The notes under the pieces are model-generated. The model was not told where the DNA came from. It was given only the letters and a program-made list of their open reading frames with translations, and ran no database searches. The position numbers and the translations under genes are program-made. A DNA stretch of 54,177 bases from Thermoplasmatota archaeon (GTDB taxonomy: Archaea > Thermoplasmatota > E2 > DHVEG-1): NCBI GenBank assembly GCA_016930995.1, contig JAFGFQ010000149.1, positions 1 to 54,177 on the forward strand. The letters run 5' to 3'. This document shows positions 1 to 6,383 of this stretch, in pieces (the first letter of the stretch is position 1; every line of letters begins with the position of its first letter).

Positions 1-1878
1 CGGATTGAAAAGGACTAACCATAGATTAATTCCTTCGATAGTGATGTATCCACTTTCTTCAGTGAGATTTCTATATTTACCAAAGATGAATGACTTAGTC
101 AATTCTTGTGGAACATCCTTTACTAGAATAGTGTCGGTATCAGAAGTATAGCCAGGTTTCGATGCAACAATTGGATAAACAATATCTTCGGGTACTGAAG
201 GCGCAGTGATTACAGTCGTGCCGTTAGGACCTGTTGAATATGTTTGTTTATCAAAGTGAACCTGTGCGTATGGTGCTATTGTTCCTCCTAATGTTTTCAC
301 CGTCACATTGAATGTGGTTCCTTCGTTTACTTCATGGGTATCAAGAGATATATTCAAGATGTAGTAAAGCTCAAAGGGATGCATCAATGGATATAGGTCT
401 TGATTACTTCCACCGGAGATGTTATAGGGGGTATCACCGATGCCGTCACCATCATTATCTTCGCCAGTGTAATCTGACCAGTAGTTTCCTTCTTGGGTAA
501 AAGGGTCATACCAAATATTATTGAAAGAGTCATAAGCCAAATCACCCGTATATGAAATAAAATTATTATGGTGTATTTTGTTATTATTGCTACCATATTC
601 GGTCCAAATACTCAACGTCGTTATGTTGGAAAAAGTTGAATATTTCACTTCACAATATTTGTTTGTAATCTCTCTTAAATCTAGACCATAGGTGCATTCT
701 GAAATTAAACAATTATCTATTGTCACATTGCGATTATCGGCTAAATAAAATCCAAGATTCGCATCAGTAGAAATACAATTTTCTATTGTAATATGTTCGG
801 AATCCTCAACTGCTATAGAGTCGGATAGCCCATCTGATACAGTAAATGATGAAATGAAAACATCATTCACTCCTTCGCCATCCCATCCTATTCTCAATGT
901 CCAATCTCCTCCTGGAATTGGCTCTCCATCAGGGTCTTTGATTATTGTAGTATTTCTATCTTCACCTACAAGGTTTACAGAGTATGCAATAAAAACATTC
1001 TCAACATATATTCCACTGTAAACAAAAACAGTCCCACCAACATCAGCTGCATCTATTCCTGCTTGGATACTTGAGAAATGGTCATAACCCCAGCCAGGAG
1101 TTGAATAATTGAAATCATCATCGACATAGACAATTTCTGGTTGTGTGATTAAATCTTGAATCTCATCTTGAGTTAAAGTTCGATTATAAATTCGGACTTC
1201 ATCGATAATACCTTTGAAAAATTGATAAGATTCCCAACCACCCCCCACGCTATCTTGGTCACCACCAATTGCGACAGAGCCGTTTGGGCTCAATAAACCT
1301 CCTATGAACCCCGTTCCTGAAAATTCCAAAATTCCGTCCTTATAGAATAGAAGTTGACCATCAGAACTATTCCATGTTACAGCAATGTGATGCCAAAACC
1401 CATCATTTGTTGAAATTCCAGAATTTCCAACTAATTGGTCGTGTATAACAAATGTGAAATTACTATAATTAGTAATAACAAATTCATTAGTAGCATTAGT
1501 ACAAGCATAAGAAAATGCGCAACCATCTTCTTGAGTTGTATCTGATGTATTCATCCAGAATGCTACAGTTATTTGTGCTGTCGGAAAACCATTGAATGGA
1601 TTTTGAAGCACATAATCATAATTTCCATCGAAATACAACGCTTTTCCAATTTTACCTGTTGTCCAACTTGCATTATAGATTGTTCCATTGTGTCCATTCC
1701 CAGAATTATCATGAGCAATAGTACCACTTCCTTCATTGAAATTCCAATACGCCACTAATCCATTGGTATCTATTGACTGAGAAGTAACTTTTACAATATG
1801 ATTATCAAGGTTGATACTCGATACAACACTCGCTCCAATAAATAACAGAATTATTCCAACAACTAATACTTTCCTCAT
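1..1878 (-). CDS. Secreted LamG plus beta-helix (NosD-like) surface protein, partial
   Basis: The frame is open from the ATG at 1878 to the window edge (626 codons), so the C-terminus is missing. An N-terminal signal peptide (MRKVLVVGIILLFIGASVVS) is followed at about residues 40-245 by a LamG jellyroll domain (LVAYWNFNEGSGTIAHD, then IDEVRIYNRTLTQDEI). A right-handed beta-helix of the NosD/pectate-lyase type then starts with IVYVDDDFNYSTPGW and continues with HITIENC, NVTIDNC and NNKIHHNNF, followed by NYWSDYTGEDNDGDGIGDTPY. The remainder looks like an Ig-type adhesion module. The domains suggest an extracellular carbohydrate-binding or adhesive protein. The start is supported by GGAGG eight bases upstream within a leader shared with two other secreted-protein genes here. 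Substrate is unknown. Confidence 0.85.
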   Translation of the reverse strand, partial: MRKVLVVGIILLFIGASVVSSINLDNHIVKVTSQSIDTNGLVAYWNFNEGSGTIAHDNSGNGHNGTIYNASWTTGKIGKALYFDGNYDYVLQNPFNGFPTAQITVAFWMNTSDTTQEDGCAFSYACTNATNEFVITNYSNFTFVIHDQLVGNSGISTNDGFWHHIAVTWNSSDGQLLFYKDGILEFSGTGFIGGLLSPNGSVAIGGDQDSVGGGWESYQFFKGIIDEVRIYNRTLTQDEIQDLITQPEIVYVDDDFNYSTPGWGYDHFSSIQAGIDAADVGGTVFVYSGIYVENVFIAYSVNLVGEDRNTTIIKDPDGEPIPGGDWTLRIGWDGEGVNDVFISSFTVSDGLSDSIAVEDSEHITIENCISTDANLGFYLADNRNVTIDNCLISECTYGLDLREITNKYCEVKYSTFSNITTLSIWTEYGSNNNKIHHNNFISYTGDLAYDSFNNIWYDPFTQEGNYWSDYTGEDNDGDGIGDTPYNISGGSNQDLYPLMHPFELYYILNISLDTHEVNEGTTFNVTVKTLGGTIAPYAQVHFDKQTYSTGPNGTTVITAPSVPEDIVYPIVASKPGYTSDTDTILVKDVPQELTKSFIFGKYRNLTEESGYITIEGINLWLVLFNP

Positions 1879-1886
1879 TATGTATT

Positions 1887-1937
1887 CCTCCCCTGCTCAA
1901 AGCAGGTAGATTTGTTATCCTGTGAATTGATTTAAAT
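1887..1937 (-). promoter_or_regulatory. Promoter and 5'-terminal hairpin leader (copy 1)
   Basis: On the minus strand a TATA box (ATTTAAA, 1931-1937) is followed about 25 bases later by a hairpin with stem ACCTGCT/AGCAGG(G) (1892-1897 with 1901-1906, three-base loop). The Shine-Dalgarno GGAGG (1887-1891) abuts it, and the ATG follows after eight bases. The same arrangement precedes the genes starting at 6252 and 9110. The hairpin would lie at or within a few bases of the mRNA 5' end. Confidence 0.6.
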
Positions 1938-1960
1938 GTTTGGAAAATGTAATGTCAATA

Positions 1961-2950
1961 GACATCGCTAACATTCGTAATAGAATGATGACGGTATTCC
2001 CTCCACTCCGAGGGAATATCGCTCGTTGTTGAACCATTCAATATACTCATCGAGCAAAAGTGAAGCATTTTCAAACACTTTGTCCAGGACGAGGTACTCT
2101 TCTTTGAGATTGCGAATCGCTCGTTCAACTTTCCCTTTGGTCTCCGGGTAATGTGGGGGTGCTGGTTCATAGAGGACTTTGTGTGTTTTGCACCAATTTT
2201 TCAGGTCGTTGCTTTTAAATTGGGCTCCGTTGTCGCAGAGGAGTCTTCGGGGATGACCATAGTGTTTCACTGCCTCGTGGAGGGCAGTGACGACCTCTTC
2301 CTTTCGAATCGAGGTGTACAGTCTGCAATAGATGATGAACCGTGAATGGTCATCCACGATGATCAGAGCGTAGAGTCGTTTTCCGTCTAGAAGAAATGGC
2401 CCTTTGATGTCGATTTGCCAGAGGCCGTTTGGCTTCCGAGCACGGAAATATTTCCAGTCTCTTTTATTCTTCTCGTAGGGGGAACCATTCCGTCGATGTC
2501 TCCTCAGAATCGTGTTCACCGTCTGCCGACTGATTCGCACTGGAGCCCATTCGCTTCCAGTGATTGCAGTGAGAAGATGGTGGATATACCCTGGTGGATG
2601 GTGAAGATTCAGAACAATCCGATGAGTCCCCCAATTGAATGAATCACGGAGGACAACAACAGCATTCTCAATCTCTTGTGTGACTTTCTTCTGGATCCGA
2701 TGGGGTCGTCGGGAGCGACTCCGATAACTTTCTACTCCTCGGTGGTATGCTCGTTTTCTCCATTTCCATATGACCCAGCGGCTGACTCCGAAGACAGCCG
2801 CGATGTCTTTGATGCGGTATCCTTTTTTGTAAGCTTTAATTATACGTTTCCGTATTTCTGGTGTAAGTGATCCCATCCCTCTTCATCCCAATGATAGGGA
2901 TGTGATCACTTCATTTTTACTTTATTGGCTTTGAAAATGTTAGCGATGTC
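1961..2950 (-). mobile_element. IS481-type insertion sequence, apparently complete
   Basis: A 990-bp element is bounded by perfect 15-bp terminal inverted repeats (1961-1975 and 2936-2950, gacatcgctaacatt inward). It carries one transposase gene filling nearly all of it. The transposase stop codon lies inside the left repeat, so the element is very compact. No convincing target-site duplication is visible in the immediate flanks (caata on the left, acttt on the right). The left end lies about 25 bp upstream of the TATA box of the LamG gene, which remains intact. Confidence 0.8.
1968..2876 (-). CDS. IS481-type DDE transposase
   Basis: The 302-residue protein begins with a helix-turn-helix of Tn3/IS481 style (about residues 5-42, IKDIAAVFGVSRWVIWKW). 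An arginine-rich linker follows, then an integrase-core (rve) catalytic domain. The catalytic triad is readable as D156 (WQIDIKG), D215 (LLCDNGAQF) and E251 (ETKGKVERA), giving DD(35)E spacing. The length is normal for the family and no frameshift is seen, so it may be functional. It mobilises its own element by cut- or copy-and-paste DNA transposition. The ATG at 2876 is the first in frame. Confidence 0.92.
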   Translation of the reverse strand: MGSLTPEIRKRIIKAYKKGYRIKDIAAVFGVSRWVIWKWRKRAYHRGVESYRSRSRRPHRIQKKVTQEIENAVVVLRDSFNWGTHRIVLNLHHPPGYIHHLLTAITGSEWAPVRISRQTVNTILRRHRRNGSPYEKNKRDWKYFRARKPNGLWQIDIKGPFLLDGKRLYALIIVDDHSRFIIYCRLYTSIRKEEVVTALHEAVKHYGHPRRLLCDNGAQFKSNDLKNWCKTHKVLYEPAPPHYPETKGKVERAIRNLKEEYLVLDKVFENASLLLDEYIEWFNNERYSLGVEGIPSSFYYEC

Positions 2951-3020
2951 ACTTTACTTTACAGAAAAGATAAAATTCATAGAAATTAGAGTTTTTTGTT
3001 AAAACCAATTGTATTTTCCT

Positions 3021-3103
3021 TAATGTGTTTGTATTTTTCGTGAACAAAGATATGGGATGAAGTCTTGACGCCCCGTACAATTGATGTGGGATAGAGATTT
3101 TAA
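3021..3103 (+). repeat. 83-bp diverged direct repeat, copy A
   Basis: This stretch is about 78% identical by eye to 5204-5286, with the same orientation and length. One frame of both copies encodes related residues: NVFVFFVNKDMG, a stop, then SLDAPYN here, against NAFVFFMNKMMGEPIDALYG in copy B. Similarity continues past the stop codon. It may be a decayed gene end or insertion-sequence end. It lies 17 bp beyond the 3' end of the minus-strand gene 3120-3647. Confidence 0.55.
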
Positions 3104-3119
3104 TTTGAGATAAGTCGTT

Positions 3120-3647
3120 TTAACATCTGATCCCATAATAGATATTTCCGTATTTTCCTTCCTCTTTCCCCACCATTTTAAAGATTTTTCTTGATCTCAA
3201 TAAAAGAGTTAATGCTTCTTCGACTTTTTGTGATTCGATTCCCTTGATTTTCGCTTCTTTCATGATATATTTATTGTGTATCAGTTTTTCCTTATGATCC
3301 ATTAATAACTTGCTGATGTTATAAAAAATTGTAATCATGGTTTCCCGTTGTTCATCAGATAATCCTTGATTGACTATAAACCAGTCAATATCAAATTTTG
3401 GTCCTTGGACACGTAATGTTTCAAAATATATCCCTGCATTTTTCATTCGTTGCTCTATTTCTCTATCATTACTATAACCAAAATTGGCTAGACCGATATT
3501 CACTAAGAAATCTATTGTTTCACTTATGGTACTGCTATGATATTTTTCCATAAAATCATTAATCAAGTTTAGAGTTTGTGTATCAGTCGAAAATGTCTTT
3601 GTGATTCTTTTATTAAGAACATGTTTTTTAGAATGTTTTTCTTGCAT
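3120..3647 (-). CDS. Hypothetical protein with RHH-like N-terminus
   Basis: The 175-residue soluble, charged protein is not recognised. Its first 60 residues (KRITKTFSTDTQTLNLINDF, then SETIDFLVNIGLANFG) have the strand-helix-helix look of a ribbon-helix-helix or antitoxin-type DNA-binding fold. The C-terminal part (EAKIKGIESQKVEEALTLLL then RSRKIFKMVG) has a winged-helix feel. It might be a DNA-binding regulator of a mobile element, which is inference. It stands alone between an IS and a zinc-ribbon gene, in AT-rich DNA of accessory type. The ATG at 3647 lacks a strong ribosome site. Confidence 0.6.
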   Translation of the reverse strand: MQEKHSKKHVLNKRITKTFSTDTQTLNLINDFMEKYHSSTISETIDFLVNIGLANFGYSNDREIEQRMKNAGIYFETLRVQGPKFDIDWFIVNQGLSDEQRETMITIFYNISKLLMDHKEKLIHNKYIMKEAKIKGIESQKVEEALTLLLRSRKIFKMVGKEEGKYGNIYYGIRC

Positions 3648-3803
3648 AATTCAACCATAAAAAGAAAAGAATTTAGGTTTATAAAACATATACTAAGAAT
3701 CCCTAAGATTTCTTTTATACATAAGATTTCAATATTTACAGAACCTTCGAAAAAGTTATCAATTAAAGGTTGTTCTATTACAATAAACAAGGATTGATTA
3801 AAA

Positions 3804-4040
3804 ATGTCTCCTTATTGTCCTCATTGTGGAAGAGAATTGGTATGTCCTGCATGCGGGGTTTCTGGAATACCCAAGGGAACTCAGCAACGAGGCCCACCTC
3901 AAGCATACAAATGTGCAAATCCGGATTGTGGTGCAATATTTGGAAGACCTGCTAAAAAATTCAATCATATTGGTGGTGGATTTTCATATGTTTGTCCTGA
4001 GTGTAAAAAACCAGGTTTTACTCCATGGTATGGAGATTAA
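3804..4040 (+). CDS. Small zinc-ribbon protein
   Basis: The 78-residue protein has four cysteine pairs or half-pairs: CPHC (5-8), CPAC (15-18), CANPDC and CPEC. It therefore probably folds as one or two zinc ribbons. Such small proteins usually bind nucleic acid or serve as adaptor subunits, but no partner is evident. It is transcribed alone, away from its left neighbour. The start is the first ATG of the frame, with only a weak upstream AAGGA. Function unknown. Confidence 0.65.
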   Translation: MSPYCPHCGRELVCPACGVSGIPKGTQQRGPPQAYKCANPDCGAIFGRPAKKFNHIGGGFSYVCPECKKPGFTPWYGD

Positions 4041-4100
4041 TAGACAGAAGTTAATTCTATATACTATACAAATCACACAATAGTTTTTCATCAAACATAA

Positions 4101-4262
4101 TCTTTAAATAGGATACGTTGCTACATTTTTTGGACTTGGTCCATCTTTTTTGGCATTTCTATCCCTTCTAAAAATACTTTTTCGCGTTTTTACAGAGGCG
4201 ACTCTATGGAGCGAAAAACGCCCCTCAGGGGCATAAAATCGGACCTCTTCGGTCCTGAGGTA
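4101..4262 (+). promoter_or_regulatory. Long structured leader upstream of the 112-residue gene
   Basis: A TATA box (ctttaaata, about 4101-4109) precedes roughly 140 bases of inverted repeats: GGAC/GTCC around 4132; tttttcgc (4172-4179) with gcgaaaaa (4211-4218); an overlapping alternative cgttttt (4179-4185) with aaaaacg (4214-4220); GCCCC-TCA-GGGGC (4220-4232); and GGACC-TCTTC-GGTCC (4241-4255). The last hairpin ends just before the Shine-Dalgarno of the gene at 4272. The mutually exclusive pairings suggest a cis-regulatory RNA. No known riboswitch is recognised. Confidence 0.4.
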
Positions 4263-4271
4263 AAGGATAAT

Positions 4272-4610
4272 ATGAAGGCAAATCAAAAAGATATCAACAC
4301 CGATTCTGCAGAGATAGACTCTCTCCCAGACTATGATATCGAATTGGATATGGATAACATCGTCGTGTTACCAATCGATGGAGTAGTTGTTGAAAACAAT
4401 GATGATGAAGTAAAATTATTATTTTACTACTACAAACCAGATAGAGACAATGGAGAAGATGATATTATTCGATGCAAATGTATAGCAGAATTTCGAGTAT
4501 CTCCATCTCATTTCATTACAATAGCAAAGGATATAATAAATAAAACTAGTGACATAAACGTCAATCAGAAAAAATTTAATACAGGAATTGAAGATGTAAT
4601 GTATCTTTAA
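4272..4610 (+). CDS. Hypothetical acidic protein, possibly DUF3467-like
   Basis: The 112-residue protein starts at the ATG at 4272, preceded by gaggtaaaggat. An upstream in-frame ATG at 4206 lies inside the hairpin-rich leader and is less likely. The N-terminal 30 residues are acidic (DSAEIDSLPDYDIELDMDNI). A beta-rich core ends in AEFRVSPSHFITIAKDIINK, which resembles the final strand-helix of DUF3467 proteins (VRVVMSPQHAKALAELLQ pattern). That resemblance is weak and unconfirmed. No operon partner. T-rich sequence follows the stop. Confidence 0.5.
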   Translation: MKANQKDINTDSAEIDSLPDYDIELDMDNIVVLPIDGVVVENNDDEVKLLFYYYKPDRDNGEDDIIRCKCIAEFRVSPSHFITIAKDIINKTSDINVNQKKFNTGIEDVMYL

Positions 4611-4632
4611 TTTTCCTCTTTTCTTTTTTTTA
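4611..4632 (+). terminator. T-rich archaeal-type terminator
   Basis: Immediately after the stop of the preceding gene lies ttttcctcttttctttttttt without a hairpin. Oligo-T tracts of this kind are the usual archaeal intrinsic termination signal. Confidence 0.5.
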
Positions 4633-4684
4633 TATAAAAATCCTTCATCGTAATTTTTAAATTGGTCGAATTAATTTAGTATTT

Positions 4685-5095
4685 ATGTCTAGAATAGATA
4701 CTAATAGAAAAGCTAAAAAACTTGCAGTCAGCAAATTAGAAAGTAACAGGTATAAAATAACAAGTTCAATTGAAAATAATGAAATTTCAGTTCTTTCTCC
4801 AAAAGGAAATAATTTTAAAATTCGGGTAAACGGCCATATAAGAAGAACTTGGTGGGACATTAAAATAGAAAAACCCAGAGATGACTTATATTATATTCTC
4901 GTAGAAATGGTAATCAAATCACCAAGATATTATATTTTTACAAGTAAACAATTGATGAAAAAATGTAATGATAATTTTAAAGCTGGTGTAAAAAGAAGAG
5001 AACGAAAAGGTTTATCAGGACTACCAACCCGTGGAGAAGGTCTTAACCCTGGTGATACTAAAGGTTTTGATGTTTGGGAAATATTACCAGAATAA
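4685..5095 (+). CDS. Hypothetical PD-(D/E)XK-like small protein
   Basis: The 136-residue basic protein has the layout of short nuclease-fold orphan proteins: a nucleotide-distant helix, then strands ISVLSPKGNNFKIRVNG, WWDIKIEKPRDDLYYILVEM and SPRYYIFTSKQLMKK, ending GFDVWEILPE. This order (sugar-free substrate strand, YILV, then YYIFTS) matches small PD-(D/E)XK-related proteins common in mobile DNA, but no clear catalytic E-x-K is seen, so activity is doubtful. A TATA box (tttttaaat, 4655-4663) lies about 25 bases before the ATG, so the mRNA is probably leaderless. Confidence 0.55.
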   Translation: MSRIDTNRKAKKLAVSKLESNRYKITSSIENNEISVLSPKGNNFKIRVNGHIRRTWWDIKIEKPRDDLYYILVEMVIKSPRYYIFTSKQLMKKCNDNFKAGVKRRERKGLSGLPTRGEGLNPGDTKGFDVWEILPE

Positions 5096-5114
5096 TTTTC
5101 TTATAATTATTCTG
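5088..5114 (+). terminator. Hairpin overlapping the stop codon
   Basis: A perfect 10-bp inverted repeat, cagaataatt (5088-5097) and aattattctg (5105-5114), has a seven-base loop and spans the TAA of the gene at 4685. It lies between convergent genes and may serve both strands. Confidence 0.45.
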
Positions 5115-5203
5115 ATTGTTTATATGATTTGACAAGAAGTATTTTGAATATTGGTCTTTTCATAAAAAATATGATTTATTATTCAATTCAATGCAATCGA
5201 CTC

Positions 5204-5286
5204 TAATGCGTTTGTTTTTTTCATGAACAAGATGATGGGAGAACCTATTGATGCCCTGTACGGTTGATGTAAGATGGGGAATTTAA
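5204..5286 (+). repeat. 83-bp diverged direct repeat, copy B
   Basis: Partner of 3021-3103. The frame reading NAFVFFMNKMMGEPIDALYG then stop is intact here and interrupted in the other copy. The upstream frame (IIQFNAIDS) closes about 40 bp further left, so only the end of any former gene remains. Like copy A, it sits just beyond the 3' end of a minus-strand gene (5326-6252). Confidence 0.55.
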
Positions 5287-5325
5287 GTAACGAAAAGAGA
5301 AAGATGATTTATATTGATCCTTTTT

Positions 5326-6252
5326 TCATGTTGAAAACACAATTAGGCTTAGATAACGACGAGTAAGAGTAATCAATGTTAAATGTTGAGACTCCTCGGA
5401 CACCATTAATTTTCTATATGTAAATCCTGCCAACATAGTGACGTCCGTAAAAGTTTTCATATAAAAGCGGGGATGCAACTTAGTATCGTTTGAATGAAAA
5501 AGAAAACCAAATCCTATGATTGTGACATTTTCTACATCATCGCTAAAATAATAATAGTACGGAAAAAAAGAACTATTATCTTTCTCTACAAAGGTCATTT
5601 TAGCATCTACAGTTATGATTCCAAAAAGTAATAGAAAACCATTATCCAAGTTATCATATACATAGACCTTAAAACAAAAATCCCAGCCGGGATTTGCACT
5701 ATGCCAATTATTATCAATACTATACCATTGTTCGCCTCTTGTATAGTTATCATCTTGAGTAACACCCCAATATGTGACATTATAAGGCTGGGGACCCGGA
5801 TTCTCCGCAATATCAAGAGTCCACACTATATAATATGTCTTTTTTGTTGTAATGTTGATGTCGGGGAAATCAAATTCAGTCCAATTGACTTGAGGATAAA
5901 ATTGCTGAGGTAGTTCCTCAACAGGAATTGTTACTGAAGTGAGGTCAGTATCATTTAAGTTTTCTCGTATTGAAACAGTTAAATTCCCATGTGGATCTCC
6001 TTCGTTCCACACAATTAGTTCAACCCTCGTTAAAATTTTGTACTTTGGAATAAATGATTGAGCTACAGAGATTTTTCCATCAAAACCTAATCCCGCACCA
6101 TTCCAATCAGAATTTTCTTGGTCAATCCAATCATCTAACAAGGTTTTATCCAATAACAGTTTTGCCTCACCAGTAATTGGTGCAGTACTAATTGTGATTA
6201 ATAAAAGTATAATTCCAAAAATTATACCTTTATTCAACATATTATTTCTCAT
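5326..6252 (-). CDS. Secreted beta-sandwich protein of unknown function
   Basis: The 308-residue protein has a signal peptide (residues 8-28, IIFGIILLLITISTAPITG). A galactose-binding-like domain follows (DGKISVAQSFIPKYKILTRV, later KKTYYIVWTLDI and NNWHSANPGWDFCFKVYVY), typical of choice-of-anchor/carbohydrate-binding beta-sandwiches on archaeal cell surfaces. Many Asn-x-Ser/Thr sites suggest N-glycosylation. No C-terminal anchor is visible. The gene has the same promoter/hairpin/Shine-Dalgarno module as the LamG genes on either side, so the three are probably co-regulated. The ATG at 6252 lies eight bases from GGAGG. Confidence 0.7.
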   Translation of the reverse strand: MRNNMLNKGIIFGIILLLITISTAPITGEAKLLLDKTLLDDWIDQENSDWNGAGLGFDGKISVAQSFIPKYKILTRVELIVWNEGDPHGNLTVSIRENLNDTDLTSVTIPVEELPQQFYPQVNWTEFDFPDINITTKKTYYIVWTLDIAENPGPQPYNVTYWGVTQDDNYTRGEQWYSIDNNWHSANPGWDFCFKVYVYDNLDNGFLLLFGIITVDAKMTFVEKDNSSFFPYYYYFSDDVENVTIIGFGFLFHSNDTKLHPRFYMKTFTDVTMLAGFTYRKLMVSEESQHLTLITLTRRYLSLIVFST

Positions 6253-6260
6253 AAATTATT

Positions 6261-6311
6261 CCTCCCCTGCTGATACAGGTCATATATTGTTAGCAGATTG
6301 ATTGATTTAAA
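6261..6311 (-). promoter_or_regulatory. Promoter and 5'-terminal hairpin leader (copy 2)
   Basis: TATA box ATTTAAA (6305-6311), hairpin ACCTG/CAGG(G) (6266-6269 with 6276-6279), then GGAGG (6261-6265) and ATG at 6252. The surrounding AAACATTTAAATCAAT is shared with copy 1. Confidence 0.6.
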
Positions 6312-6383
6312 TGTTTGTAAAATATAAAAAGTAATGATGGTAAGTTGATAACATATTTAATTTCATTGATTATTTTAGAATTT

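Noticed and set aside
1950..2960. Target-site duplication of the insertion sequence
   Set aside because: Flanking bases (caata and acttt) do not match, so no duplication is claimed.
5166..5277. Short protein-coding gene in repeat copy B
   Set aside because: The open frame is under 40 codons without a start or ribosome site and is interrupted in copy A. Treated as repeat.
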